Of a stretch of 64,000 bases of DNA, positions 44,340 to 52,798 are shown one piece after another. Every line of letters starts with the position of its first letter. Positions within the stretch are counted from its first letter, which is position 1. The notes under the pieces are model-generated. The model saw only the letters and a list, made by a program, of their open reading frames with translations, did not search any database and was not told the origin of the DNA. A program made the position numbers and the translations under genes. Source of the stretch: Pseudomonas sp. JUb42 (lineage in GTDB: Bacteria > Pseudomonadota > Gammaproteobacteria > Pseudomonadales > Pseudomonadaceae); the NCBI RefSeq assembly GCF_024807945.1, contig NZ_JANUFD010000008.1, positions 62,001 to 126,000 on the forward strand, in the 5' to 3' direction.

Positions 44340-44980
44340 TGAACACAGACGATCTTATTTCCATGCTCTCGACAGGAGTCGAACCCGTTGATCCCAAGGC
44401 GATTGCCAAGCGCTTCAGCCTGGCGATCCTGATTGGCGGTGTGGGCGCGTTGTTGGTGATCCTGCTGCGCTTCGGCGTGCGACCTGATCTGGCCGAAGTG
44501 GCGACGACCCCGATTTTCTGGGCCAAGATCGCCTTTCCCTTGAGCCTGATGGTGGGCGCGCTGCTGATGGTGACGCGCCTGTCGCGCCCTGGCATGACGG
44601 CTGGCGGCGGCAAGCTCTGGGTGACCCTGGGCGTGGCGGCGATCTGGGTTGGCGCGCTGTATGGCCTGGCCGTGGCGCCGGCCGATGAGCGCGTGGCCAT
44701 GGTGCTGGGCAAGACCTGGAAGGTCTGTGCCTTCAATATCTCGCTGCTGTCGATACCGGGCTTTATCGCCGTGTTCTGGGCCCTGCGTGGCCTGGCGCCG
44801 ACTCAACCGAGGCTGGCCGGAGCCTGCGGCGGCCTGCTCGCCAGCTCCCTGGCGACCCTTGCCTACTGCTTGCATTGCCCGGAAATGGCCGTGCCGTTCT
44901 GGGGCATCTGGTATCTGCTGGGCATGTTGGTGCCGACCCTGGTCGGCGCTGCCATGGGGCCGCGTTGGTTGCGTTGGTAA
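44336..44980 (+). CDS. nrsF: NrsF family anti-sigma factor (DUF1109)
   Basis: 214 residues with six predicted membrane helices (FSLAILIGGVGALLVILLRFGV, PLSLMVGALLMVTRLSR, LWVTLGVAAIWVGALYGLAV, ISLLSIPGFIAVFWALRGL, LLASSLATLAYCLHCPEMAVPF, WYLLGMLVPTLVGAAMGP). N-terminal DDLISMLSTGVEPV is typical. Holds SigF inactive at the membrane; conserved cysteines in a periplasmic loop (TLAYCLHCPEM) are proposed to sense metals or oxidants. 4-base overlap with the sigma gene. Confidence 0.92.
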   Translation: MMNTDDLISMLSTGVEPVDPKAIAKRFSLAILIGGVGALLVILLRFGVRPDLAEVATTPIFWAKIAFPLSLMVGALLMVTRLSRPGMTAGGGKLWVTLGVAAIWVGALYGLAVAPADERVAMVLGKTWKVCAFNISLLSIPGFIAVFWALRGLAPTQPRLAGACGGLLASSLATLAYCLHCPEMAVPFWGIWYLLGMLVPTLVGAAMGPRWLRW

Positions 44981-45000
44981 GTTACATCTGCAGGTTACAT

Positions 45001-45053
45001 CTGTAGGCGCTTTAGCCTCGAGGGCGCTCTCCCGGCTAAAGCCGGTCCTACAG
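45001..45053. repeat. Class C REP hairpin, shortened
   Basis: CTGTAGG...GGCTAAAGCCGGTCCTACAG: one full class C REP and a truncated inverted arm 20 bases away. Confidence 0.75.
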
Positions 45054-45195
45054 GCGCTCTCACCATACCGCCGTATCTCAATCTACGCTGCCATCGCCGT
45101 TGACGATGGCAAGCTCGCCAATGACTGATTTGCCGCCCCGGTTCGCCCTCCTAGTATCGCAGTGACTGCCTTTTCATCACTGCGAGCCGCGAACC

Positions 45196-45948
45196 ATGAA
45201 GAATTTCCGTATCGGCCAGATCGTCCCCAGTTCCAACACCACCATGGAAACCGAAATCCCGGCGATGCTGACGTCGCGCTATCCGCTGTTTCCTGAAGAG
45301 CACTTCACCTTTCACTCGGCGCGTATGCGCATGATGAAAGTCAGCCCCGAAGAGCTGAAGAAAATGGACGTGGACAGTGATCGCTGCGCCCTGGAGTTGA
45401 GTGATGCGCGGGTCGATGTCATGGCCTATGCCTGTCTGGTCGCGATCATGTGCCAGGGGCCGGGCTATCACAGTGTGTCCCAGGCACGCCTGAGCAAGGC
45501 CGTGGAGTCCAATCAGGCACCGACCCCGATTCTTAGTTCGGCTGGCGCGCTGATCGACAGCCTGAATCTGATGCAATACAAGAAAATCGCCATTATCACC
45601 CCCTACATGAAGCCCCTGACCCAACAGGTGATCGATTACATCGAAGCCGCCGGAATCGAAGTCACCGACTCAATCAGCCTGGAAGTCTCGGACAACCTCG
45701 CCGTCGGCCGCCTCGACCCGATGGATCTGGTCGCCCACGCCGACCGCCTGAATATCGGCCAGGCCGATGGCGTGGTGCTGTCGTGCTGCGTGCAGATGCC
45801 TTCGCTGCCTGCCATCCAGGTGGTGCAGGATCGCCTCGACAAGCCGGTGCTGTCGGCCTCGGTGGCCACGGTCTACCAGATCCTCAAGACCCTGGGCCTG
45901 GAAGCCAAAGTGCCGAATGCCGGGTATTTGTTGTCGGGCGCGTTCTGA
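45196..45948 (+). CDS. Maleate cis-trans isomerase (Asp/Glu racemase superfamily)
   Basis: 250 residues, converting maleate to fumarate in, for example, nicotinate degradation. The two catalytic cysteines are visible: Cys80 (MAYACLVAIM) and Cys197/198 (VVLSCCVQMPS), with GQIVPSSNTTMETE at the N-terminus, the family signature. Size matches NicE/MaiA. No other nicotinate genes are present; a LysR gene follows after a REPIN, which might be its regulator. Confidence 0.88.
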   Translation: MKNFRIGQIVPSSNTTMETEIPAMLTSRYPLFPEEHFTFHSARMRMMKVSPEELKKMDVDSDRCALELSDARVDVMAYACLVAIMCQGPGYHSVSQARLSKAVESNQAPTPILSSAGALIDSLNLMQYKKIAIITPYMKPLTQQVIDYIEAAGIEVTDSISLEVSDNLAVGRLDPMDLVAHADRLNIGQADGVVLSCCVQMPSLPAIQVVQDRLDKPVLSASVATVYQILKTLGLEAKVPNAGYLLSGAF

Positions 45949-46046
45949 GTTTCATCCGAGCGGGTACTATGACGCTCCGATTTTGCTGAACGAGTGAATA
46001 ATCCAGGGCCATTGGTGTGGGAGGCAATAACTGCGGGAGCTAATTT

Positions 46047-46138
46047 TGTGGGAGCGAATTCATTCGCGAAGGCGGCATTTCAGGCGGTAAAGATGCGTCG
46101 AATGAGCCGCCCTCTTCGCGAATGAATTCGCTCCCACA
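46047..46138. repeat. REPIN, class B
   Basis: Perfect inverted ends TGTGGGAGCGAATTCATTCG with about 45 bases between, followed by decayed fragments (ATTCGCTGCCACAG). Confidence 0.9.
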
Positions 46139-46213
46139 TTATTCGCTGCCACAGAATTAACCGCCCACAAATATCCCCCATTCATTCGCTCCAGGCCTGG
46201 AGCCAACCACCGC

Positions 46214-47104
46214 ATGAAGCTCGACCCCGTCTCGCTGCGCCTGTTCGTCAGTGTCATAGAAAAAGGCACCATCGCTGCTGCCGCCAAGCGTGAGCACATT
46301 GCGGCTGCGGCGGTGAGCAAGCGTCTGAGTGAATTGGAGGCATTGCTCGATGCGCAACTGCTGGTGCGCAGTAACAAGGGCATCACGCCAACGGCAGCGG
46401 GGGTGTCGTTGTTGTATCTGGCGCGCAGTGCGCTGAATAACCTCAACGATATCGTTGTGCAGATGCGCGACTACGCCCATGGCCTGCGCGGTTCGGTGCA
46501 GGTACTGGCCAATATTTCCGCGATCACCCAGTTCATGCCCGCCCTGATCCGCTCGTTCATGGATCGCTACCCGCTGATCGACATCGCCCTGCAGGAGCGC
46601 GAAAGCCTGGCGATTACCCAGGCCGTGGCCCAGAACCAGGCCGATATCGGCATCTTCACTCGCCTGCCCCACGGGACGGACGTCGAGGTCTACCGGTTTC
46701 GCGAAGACAAACTGGTCCTGCTCGTCCCCGACAATCATCCCTTGGCCGGGCGCGACAGCGTGCGTTTCGAAGAAGCTCTGGATGAGCCATTCGTGGCCCT
46801 GCGAAGCGGCACGCACCTGAATTTCCAGCTGATCAAGGCGGCCAACGACGTCGGCCGCTCGCTGAAAATCCGCATGGAAGTGTCCAACTACGACGCCCTG
46901 GGCCTGATGGTGCAGGCCGGTATTGGCCTGGGTGTCATGCCGCTTGGCAGTGTCGGCCTGTACAACCTGGCCAATATCCGCACCGTCGACCTCGACGAAC
47001 CCTGGGCCCGGCGTGAGCTGAGCCTGTGTGTGCGCTCACGGGAAGGGTTATCGAGTGCTGCACGGTTGTTTTTTGACCATTTGCTGAACGATCAGGCGCG
47101 TTAA
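46214..47104 (+). CDS. LysR family transcriptional regulator
   Basis: 296 residues. Winged HTH at the N-terminus (GTIAAAAKREHIAAAAVSKRLSELEALLDAQLLVRSNKGITPTAAG), then a periplasmic-binding-like effector domain (VQVLANISAITQFMPALIRSFMDRYPLIDIAL). Near to and downstream of the maleate isomerase gene on the same strand; target unknown. Confidence 0.93.
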   Translation: MKLDPVSLRLFVSVIEKGTIAAAAKREHIAAAAVSKRLSELEALLDAQLLVRSNKGITPTAAGVSLLYLARSALNNLNDIVVQMRDYAHGLRGSVQVLANISAITQFMPALIRSFMDRYPLIDIALQERESLAITQAVAQNQADIGIFTRLPHGTDVEVYRFREDKLVLLVPDNHPLAGRDSVRFEEALDEPFVALRSGTHLNFQLIKAANDVGRSLKIRMEVSNYDALGLMVQAGIGLGVMPLGSVGLYNLANIRTVDLDEPWARRELSLCVRSREGLSSAARLFFDHLLNDQAR

Positions 47105-47106
47105 AC

Positions 47107-47180
47107 CGTAGGACCGGCTTCAGCCGGGAGGGCGTCTTTGAAGCGGATTGAAGCTCTCCCGGCTAAAGCCGGTCCTGCCG
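47107..47180. repeat. REPIN, class C
   Basis: CGTAGGACCGGCTTCAGCCG and inverted CTCCCGGCTAAAGCCGGTCC. At the 3' end of the large minus-strand operon. Confidence 0.85.
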
Positions 47181-47212
47181 TCGGGTGTTTGCTGTGCGAC
47201 GGCACGGTGTTA

Positions 47213-47959
47213 TCAACGCCAGTCATGACTCCAACCCGGCCGGGCAATCAATTGCTCGTAGAGGGTAATGTCCGACGGGTTATCCACTTCTACCCAGCCG
47301 CCACGAATGGCCACGGCCGCGATGGGCGTGCCTTTGTCCAGCAGGTGCCGCAAGAGGCTGGTCATGTCCAGCTTGTCGATCTGCTCGGCCGTCAGTCCGG
47401 CAAGCAGAGCCCTGACCTGCTGCCAGCCTTCAGGGGTGAATTTGAGCAGGCCCATGTACTGGCCTTCGATCTGCTGACGGTCGACGGTGCGCTCGCCGAT
47501 GGCCAGCAGTTGGCCGTCGGACTGGCGAAAGCTTTCGGCATCGCTGAGCGGATCGTCGAAGCGTGCCGACCACAGCGACCACCAGTCCAGGTCATAGGTC
47601 ATGGCCAGCGGCGCGGGAGAGTCGATCAGGCTCTGGATAATATCCGGGCGGTAAACGATATCGCCGTAGCAGACCAGCATGGGTTCGGTTGCCAGCAGGG
47701 CGTCGGCGCGCAGCAGGCTGCGGACCATGTTGCTGCCGGCCCAGTGCGGGTTGTACAGGCGGCTGTCGCCGTAGGGCTCAAGCGCTTCGTGGCAATAGCC
47801 GCTGACCAGATGCACCTCGCTGACCCCGGCACTGTGTAATGCCGCTATCTGCCACTCAAGCAGCGGCTTGCCTGCCAGTACCGTCAGGGGTTTGGGTTGT
47901 GCGGCGGTGATGCTGCCCAAACGGGAACCGCGCCCGGCGGCGAGAATAATGGCTTTCAT
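47213..47959 (-). CDS. Nucleotidyltransferase, CTP:phosphoglutamine cytidylyltransferase-like (Cj1416 type)
   Basis: 248 residues of NTP-transferase fold. LAAGRGSRLG is the nucleotide-binding loop, QPKPLTVLAGKPLLEW the Lys-containing motif, LVCYGDIVYRPDII the metal-binding Asp. It resembles phosphocholine cytidylyltransferases. In C. jejuni, Cj1416 (about 253 residues) couples CTP to N-phospho-L-glutamine. Assignment here rests on its being in one operon with glutamine-kinase-, amidotransferase- and APS-kinase-like genes, seven bases after the C26-type gene. Alternative: an ordinary sugar- or choline-phosphate cytidylyltransferase. Confidence 0.78.
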   Translation of the reverse strand: MKAIILAAGRGSRLGSITAAQPKPLTVLAGKPLLEWQIAALHSAGVSEVHLVSGYCHEALEPYGDSRLYNPHWAGSNMVRSLLRADALLATEPMLVCYGDIVYRPDIIQSLIDSPAPLAMTYDLDWWSLWSARFDDPLSDAESFRQSDGQLLAIGERTVDRQQIEGQYMGLLKFTPEGWQQVRALLAGLTAEQIDKLDMTSLLRHLLDKGTPIAAVAIRGGWVEVDNPSDITLYEQLIARPGWSHDWR

Positions 47960-47965
47960 ATCGAT

Positions 47966-48595
47966 TCACTCAAATAACCATCGGCACAGTTGCCGGTCGG
48001 GCTCGCTTAAGGAGGCTTCGCGCTCGGGATGCCACATGACTCCGGCGATTTTTTCGCTGACATGCACCAATGCTTCGCAGGCGCCCAGCTCATCAAAGGC
48101 CCATGGCCGCAATGTGGCCGGTATGGGAGTGGCCAGGCGGTTGCCGTGGAAGGAATTGACCGAGCGAGGCACAGCGGGCAGGTTCAGCCAGGGCAGGTCG
48201 TCCGTCGTCGGAATGAGCAGATGTCGCTGGGCCACATGCATGCTGCGATCGGCTTCGGCCAGTTGCCCGCCAAAGAACAGCTGGATCAATTGCAGCCCCC
48301 GGCAGACGCCCAACACCGGCCATTGCCGGGCAATGCAATGGGCCAGCAGCGCCTGCTCAGTGGCGTCACGCAGTGGATCGCTGCCGACATCGTCGCCGCC
48401 GCTGAAAATGACTCCTTCAATCCCATGAGCCTGGGCGTAGGCCACGGTCTGTTCGCCAAGATTGGGCAGCAATTGCCAGTGATGGCCCACGCCCAGTTCG
48501 GCGAACAGCCGATACCAGTCCCTGGCCAGGCCGTCACGGGGTTCGTGATAGCTGTGGGGTGATGACTGGCGCAGGGTGATGCCGATCTTTCTCAT
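47966..48595 (-). CDS. Class I amidotransferase-like hydrolase, gamma-glutamyl-CDP-amidate hydrolase-like (Cj1417 type)
   Basis: 209 residues, peptidase C26/GATase fold. Nucleophile Cys98 in VLGVCRGLQLIQ, catalytic His189 and Glu191 in MWHPERE. The family includes gamma-glutamyl-GABA hydrolases; Cj1417 (about 200 residues) releases glutamate from the CDP-bound gamma-glutamyl amidate, leaving cytidine diphosphoramidate. Start set at the ATG giving MRKIGITLRQ; a long upstream frame overlaps the next gene and is not real. Directly after the PEP-synthase-like gene (13 bases). Confidence 0.8.
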   Translation of the reverse strand: MRKIGITLRQSSPHSYHEPRDGLARDWYRLFAELGVGHHWQLLPNLGEQTVAYAQAHGIEGVIFSGGDDVGSDPLRDATEQALLAHCIARQWPVLGVCRGLQLIQLFFGGQLAEADRSMHVAQRHLLIPTTDDLPWLNLPAVPRSVNSFHGNRLATPIPATLRPWAFDELGACEALVHVSEKIAGVMWHPEREASLSEPDRQLCRWLFE

Positions 48596-48608
48596 GGGCG
48601 CTGGTTTT

Positions 48609-50984
48609 TCATAGTGGTCGCAGGGTCTTGTCCTGGCAGTCCAGGGCGATGCGCGTGCTGCGCACCAGGCGATTGAACAATTGCTCGCCGCAGCCAATGG
48701 CCGCCGGGATGCCGAACTCGGCACAGCGTATCGCCATATGCGAGTTGGCGCCGCCATATTGCGTGACCAGTCCGGCAATGCCCCGGGTGAAGACCCAGTC
48801 ATAGCCGGGGTCGGCGTTTTCGATGCAGACGATACGGCCTTGCAGCGAGGTCGAGGCCGGTGAGTTCTGGCTCAGTTTCACGCCCGGTGCTTCGATGGCT
48901 TTCTGGGTGACGAAGTTGGGCAGGCTGCGATGCAGGGGCACAACGAATACGTCATCTATGCCGCCGATCAAATGCCCTAGCTTGAGCGACACGCCCTGCT
49001 CGTAGCTGTTGCGCGCCTGGGTCGCCCGCTCCAGCAGGACCCGGTCGAGATCGTCCATCAATGGCACGCTGAGGGTATCGAGCAGGCCGTCGATATTCAG
49101 GAATGACAGGTCTTCCCGCGCGAGGCCAACCTCGCCGCCCCAACTGACCAGCAGTTTCAGGGCGTCGGACAGGTCGCGGGTAAACACCAGCTTGGCGTAT
49201 TCCCGCGCCTGAATCGCCTGGCTGGCGTAGCTCAGCAATTGCTCCGTGGATATTGGCCAGCCTTGTTCGTCCAGCAACTCTTGCAGGGCCTGACGTTCGC
49301 TGGCGTGCAGTTCGAACGCCGCGGTCTGGGCGTCGGAGTCGAACCATTGCACCGGGTCGCTGGTGAACAAATCATTGCGTTCGTCGTAGCGCAACGAGGT
49401 GATCTCGTAGGTGCCTGGGCGCAGGTGACCGAATTTTTCCAGGAATTGCGGCAACGACGCCCTCTGGGCGCAGACCGCAGCGTATTCGCCGGTCAACTGC
49501 GTGGTGACTGTGGTGATCGATTGCTTCCAGGCTTGCAGACGCTCATCGCTCAGGGCGCCACGACGATTGGCCGAGCGCATCAGGGTTTCGGCGATAAAAC
49601 CGTGGCGGGCGAGAATAGCGAACTGCAAGGTGCCGTCTTCACGGCATTCATGCAGCAGACGGTTGATGCTTTCCAGGCTGATGCTTTGGGGTTCGGCACT
49701 GCGCGCGCGTTGCTGAGCTTCACGGGCATGGATGCGTGCCAGGGCCTCTGGCAGCGACCCCGGCCCCTGGCCTGACACGGCGCGGCAGGTCAGTTCGTCA
49801 AGCGCCGCGCGGTAGGTGACGTATTCATCCGCGTCCAGGACATCGTCATAGCGAGTGGCGAAATCGGCGTCGAAGGTGAAGTCCAGGCAGGTGGAGACGA
49901 TGTCGAACTCCACTTTGTCGTGCCACTCCGGATTGTCCCGCAAGCGGGCCAGCCAGGCGTCGACCAGTTTTTCGCAGAGCGCCGGGGCAAGCCCTGCGGG
50001 CAGGAACGAGTTGAAGCTGCAGCGCACATCGATATACGGATGATGGCCCAGGGTCACCATCAACACCTGGCGCGGTGGTGAGTAGTAGCCCATCAACCGG
50101 CGCGCCTGACGCCAGGTCGAATCGGTGACCAGCAGCCGATACAGCGAGGCCGCCAGCGGACGCGGGGTGGTGCCGATGATTTCCGCCGGGTTCCAGTCCG
50201 GCATCACACCGAGCACGGTGCTTGCGCCATACAACCCGGCCTGTGGTGCCAGGCGTCGGGTCAGAAAGCTGCGCACATGCTCCAGTTGCCGGGCAACGCG
50301 GCGTTCGGTGACCGGGTGCCAGGTGTTGCTCAGGGTGATGCGCCGTACCTGCAGCACGTACACCTGCTGATTGCGGCCCACGGCAAATTCAATGTCCAGC
50401 GGCACCCGGCCACACAGGGCTTCCAGCTCACGACAGGCATCCAGCACGGCCTGGATGCGCGCCGAACGCACCACCGCGCGTTCGGTATCGCGGTAGACCA
50501 ACACGGTCTTCTGAATGCCGACGCCACCGGTGATGGTGTCAGTCAGGCCGCTTTCATCATCGTAATTAAGCACGTAGTACGGCGCGCCATGCTCCAGGTC
50601 ATAGGTCATGACCACGCCACTCATCTGCAAGTCCGTGAGCATCGGCTGGACCAGCACCTGATTGCCGTCGGCCTGATGCCCGGCGAAGGAGGCGATCACC
50701 TGATCAATGGCCGCCCTCAGCTCGCCAGCCACCGTTGTCGAAACGTTCAGGCAACTGGTGAAGGCACCGGCCATGGAGCTGGCTGCGCCGTCTTCGTTCT
50801 TCGCGCTGCTGCGCACGATCACACTGGCGCCGTGCTCCATTCGGGCAATGGCCGCCAGTACCGATTCCGGGTCCCGCTGCCAGTCGGCGGCGGTGAAGTA
50901 ATGCAGCGGCAGGATCTTTGAATTGCACAGCAAGGGCTGCAAGCGCTTGAGGGTTTCGGATTTGGTGCCGAACTCGATACTCAT
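48609..50984 (-). CDS. PEP-synthase-like kinase, L-glutamine kinase (Cj1418 type)
   Basis: 791 residues. N-terminal ATP-grasp domain of PPDK/PEP-synthase type (VIVRSSAKNEDGAASSMAGAFTS, residues about 56-78; SGVVMTYDLEHGAPYYVLNYDDESG), a long central region, and a C-terminal PEP-utilising mobile domain with the phosphorylatable His at about 749 (YGGANSHMAIRCAEFGIPAAIGCG). The large PEP/pyruvate-binding barrel of true PEP synthase is missing, as in Cj1418 (about 784 residues), which uses ATP to phosphorylate the side-chain amide of L-glutamine. Overlaps the formyltransferase-like gene by 4 bases. Confidence 0.83.
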   Translation of the reverse strand: MSIEFGTKSETLKRLQPLLCNSKILPLHYFTAADWQRDPESVLAAIARMEHGASVIVRSSAKNEDGAASSMAGAFTSCLNVSTTVAGELRAAIDQVIASFAGHQADGNQVLVQPMLTDLQMSGVVMTYDLEHGAPYYVLNYDDESGLTDTITGGVGIQKTVLVYRDTERAVVRSARIQAVLDACRELEALCGRVPLDIEFAVGRNQQVYVLQVRRITLSNTWHPVTERRVARQLEHVRSFLTRRLAPQAGLYGASTVLGVMPDWNPAEIIGTTPRPLAASLYRLLVTDSTWRQARRLMGYYSPPRQVLMVTLGHHPYIDVRCSFNSFLPAGLAPALCEKLVDAWLARLRDNPEWHDKVEFDIVSTCLDFTFDADFATRYDDVLDADEYVTYRAALDELTCRAVSGQGPGSLPEALARIHAREAQQRARSAEPQSISLESINRLLHECREDGTLQFAILARHGFIAETLMRSANRRGALSDERLQAWKQSITTVTTQLTGEYAAVCAQRASLPQFLEKFGHLRPGTYEITSLRYDERNDLFTSDPVQWFDSDAQTAAFELHASERQALQELLDEQGWPISTEQLLSYASQAIQAREYAKLVFTRDLSDALKLLVSWGGEVGLAREDLSFLNIDGLLDTLSVPLMDDLDRVLLERATQARNSYEQGVSLKLGHLIGGIDDVFVVPLHRSLPNFVTQKAIEAPGVKLSQNSPASTSLQGRIVCIENADPGYDWVFTRGIAGLVTQYGGANSHMAIRCAEFGIPAAIGCGEQLFNRLVRSTRIALDCQDKTLRPL

Positions 50985-51715
50985 GTCTGCGTCTCTTGCT
51001 GGTCCACGGCGAGCAAGGCCAGGTGTTTGAGCAAAGGATGAATGATGAAATAGGGCGGTGCCTCGGCCTGCAACGGCGCCTCTGTCAAAGGCTTGAGGCT
51101 GGCCGGATCCTGACGCCAGGCGGCCACGACCTGCACCAGCAGATCGGCGCGGATGGCGTTGTCGTAGACGTAGTCCACATCCAGGCCGGCAGGTGGCAGT
51201 GGATAAACCTTGCGCGCCAGCACGGGGCCTGTGTCAATGGTTTCATCCAGCAACAGGGCGCTGGCGGCGCATTGGCGTTGTTCAAGGATCTGGTAGTAGA
51301 TCGTCGTGCTGCCACGGTAGTCCGGTAGCCAGCCGGAATGGATATGCAGCACCGGATAGCGTTCGAGCAGGGTGGCTGGCACCAGCTGGCCGCCGTAGCC
51401 GGAGTAGACCAGCAGGTCCGGCGCGGCCTTCTCGACGCAGGCGAGCAGGGCGGGATCGTCCAGGTTGTCGGCGGTGCAGGTCACATGGGGCCAGCCCAGG
51501 CGCGCCAGGCAGGTGCTCACGTCCTCCTTGAGGTCCGGCAGAAACAGGCCCTGCGCTTTCGCCGCCTGCCAGGCGCGGGCAGTGTGGGGCGTGCTGTTGG
51601 ATTGGCCGTAGACCAGCACCTGGTCGGGCACGATGCCAGCGGCATGCAGGGCTTGCAGATAGGCGACCGAGCGGGCGGTTCTGGCGCACAGCAGTACCAG
51701 GTGTGATGAGTTCAT
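50981..51715 (-). CDS. Formyltransferase-fold protein with altered active-site motif
   Basis: 244 residues. C-terminal half of the fold is clear (LHIHSGWLPDYRGSTTIYYQILEQ, then ALLLDETIDTGPVLARKVYPL), but in the catalytic motif Asn-x-His the Asn is a His (HIH), so normal N10-formyl-tetrahydrofolate chemistry may be changed. The DT(G) Asp motif is kept. It is embedded in the phosphoramidate-type operon with 4-base overlaps on both sides, where C. jejuni has methyltransferases. The substrate might be an amino or amidate group of the pathway; unknown. Start at 51715 has GGAG 8 bases ahead. Confidence 0.75.
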   Translation of the reverse strand: MNSSHLVLLCARTARSVAYLQALHAAGIVPDQVLVYGQSNSTPHTARAWQAAKAQGLFLPDLKEDVSTCLARLGWPHVTCTADNLDDPALLACVEKAAPDLLVYSGYGGQLVPATLLERYPVLHIHSGWLPDYRGSTTIYYQILEQRQCAASALLLDETIDTGPVLARKVYPLPPAGLDVDYVYDNAIRADLLVQVVAAWRQDPASLKPLTEAPLQAEAPPYFIIHPLLKHLALLAVDQQETQT

Positions 51716-52275
51716 GGACCCAACTCCGCAATCAATTGCTGTTCGGTGGCGAGAATCCAGGCCAGGTAAGCGGCCTGGCGCGTATCGAGTCGGGCTCGTT
51801 GCGAGACCAGGGTATCGTTGAGCTTGAGCAAGGCACTGAGGTAATAAGCGGCACCTGCCGAGCGCCAACCATGAATCATGCATTCAGCCAGCAGCAGGTA
51901 GGGTGTCAGCGCCAGGAAGTCGCTGTCGGGCAGGGCCCGGTGGGGCGCAGCCAGTTCATAGCCGGTATGCAGGCGCTTGCTGACTTCGAACTTTTTCAGC
52001 AAGCGCGGCAGCCAGTACCGGGCCTGGTCGTCGTCGGCCAGGGGCGTGACACGCAGCGTCAGACAGATTTGCTGCAGCAGGGCGCTTATCTCGTTTGCCG
52101 AAGCGTTGGCGCACGCGTTCAGCGCCGGCAGTGCAGGTGCAGGCAGCTCTGCGCAGGCGGCCTGGCGCGAGTCGCGCCAGGCCCGGACAAACGCTTCGCC
52201 CTGAAAGCTGGCATAGCGATAGGTCTGCGGATTGCTCAGCAGATCGCCGTCGCTGTAGGGATAGTTCAGGTTCAC
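51712..52275 (-). CDS. Unrecognised helical protein in the phosphoramidate-type operon
   Basis: 187 residues, predicted soluble and helical (LTPYLLLAECMIHGWRSAGAAYYLSALLKLNDTLV, TRQAAYLAWILATEQQLI). I recognise no domain or catalytic motif. Overlaps the formyltransferase-like gene and the kinase gene by 4 bases each, so it must be made stoichiometrically with them. No counterpart exists in the C. jejuni cluster. It could be a partner subunit of the formyltransferase-like protein. Confidence 0.72.
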   Translation of the reverse strand: MNLNYPYSDGDLLSNPQTYRYASFQGEAFVRAWRDSRQAACAELPAPALPALNACANASANEISALLQQICLTLRVTPLADDDQARYWLPRLLKKFEVSKRLHTGYELAAPHRALPDSDFLALTPYLLLAECMIHGWRSAGAAYYLSALLKLNDTLVSQRARLDTRQAAYLAWILATEQQLIAELGP

Positions 52276-52793
52276 GAGGCGTACCCACTGATCCGGCGAA
52301 TCTGCGCCACATAGCCCGGCAGGTCGTCCGGCACCTGGCTGTTGTGCAGCACCAGGTCCGGTGTCACGGGCGGGCGGTATTCGATATCCACCCCCACCAC
52401 ATGAGCCTGTTCGCCACGCAGGGCCGATTGATAGAGGCCCTTGTCATCGCGCTCGATGAGGATGTCGAGCGGCACATCGACAAACACTTCCCGATAGCCG
52501 GAAAAGCGCTGGCGATTGTCATCGCTGACGTCCTGAAACATCGACAGGATGCAGCACACGACATCAATGCCCTGGCTGTCCAGCCAGCCACACAATGCCT
52601 GGATGCGTTCGGCATTGACCCGGCGCCCGGCCAGGGTATAAGCGTCGGCGCGCAGGTCATGGCGAAACAGCGCCCTGATCTCATCGCCATCGACGAACAC
52701 GGTCTGTGGCCGTTCCTGTTTCAGACTGGCGTACAGCGCCCGTCCAATAGTGGTTTTGCCAGCCCCGGAGAGGCCGACCAGCCAGATGACCAT
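52272..52793 (-). CDS. APS-kinase-like protein, cytidine diphosphoramidate kinase-like (Cj1415 type)
   Basis: 173 residues. P-loop GLSGAGKTT (residues 7-15), VDGDEIRALFRHDL (the APS-kinase Asp-Gly-Asp motif) and ERDDKGLYQSAL are conserved. It is shorter than normal CysC and lies in no sulfate operon; in C. jejuni, Cj1415 (about 170 residues) phosphorylates the ribose of cytidine diphosphoramidate. The chosen ATG gives the immediate MVIWLVGLSGAGKTT; the upstream gene ends 5 bases before. Alternative: adenylylsulfate kinase. Confidence 0.8.
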   Translation of the reverse strand: MVIWLVGLSGAGKTTIGRALYASLKQERPQTVFVDGDEIRALFRHDLRADAYTLAGRRVNAERIQALCGWLDSQGIDVVCCILSMFQDVSDDNRQRFSGYREVFVDVPLDILIERDDKGLYQSALRGEQAHVVGVDIEYRPPVTPDLVLHNSQVPDDLPGYVAQIRRISGYAS

Positions 52794-52798
52794 GGCCT

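Noticed and set aside
48595..48802. N-terminal extension of the amidotransferase-like gene
   Set aside because: It overlaps the end of the glutamine-kinase-like gene and translates to low-complexity sequence unlike any GATase N-terminus.
52272..52793. True adenylylsulfate kinase (CysC) of sulfate assimilation
   Set aside because: Possible by family, but no cys genes are adjacent, and the overlap with glutamine-kinase-type genes favours the Cj1415-like role. Kept as an alternative in the feature.
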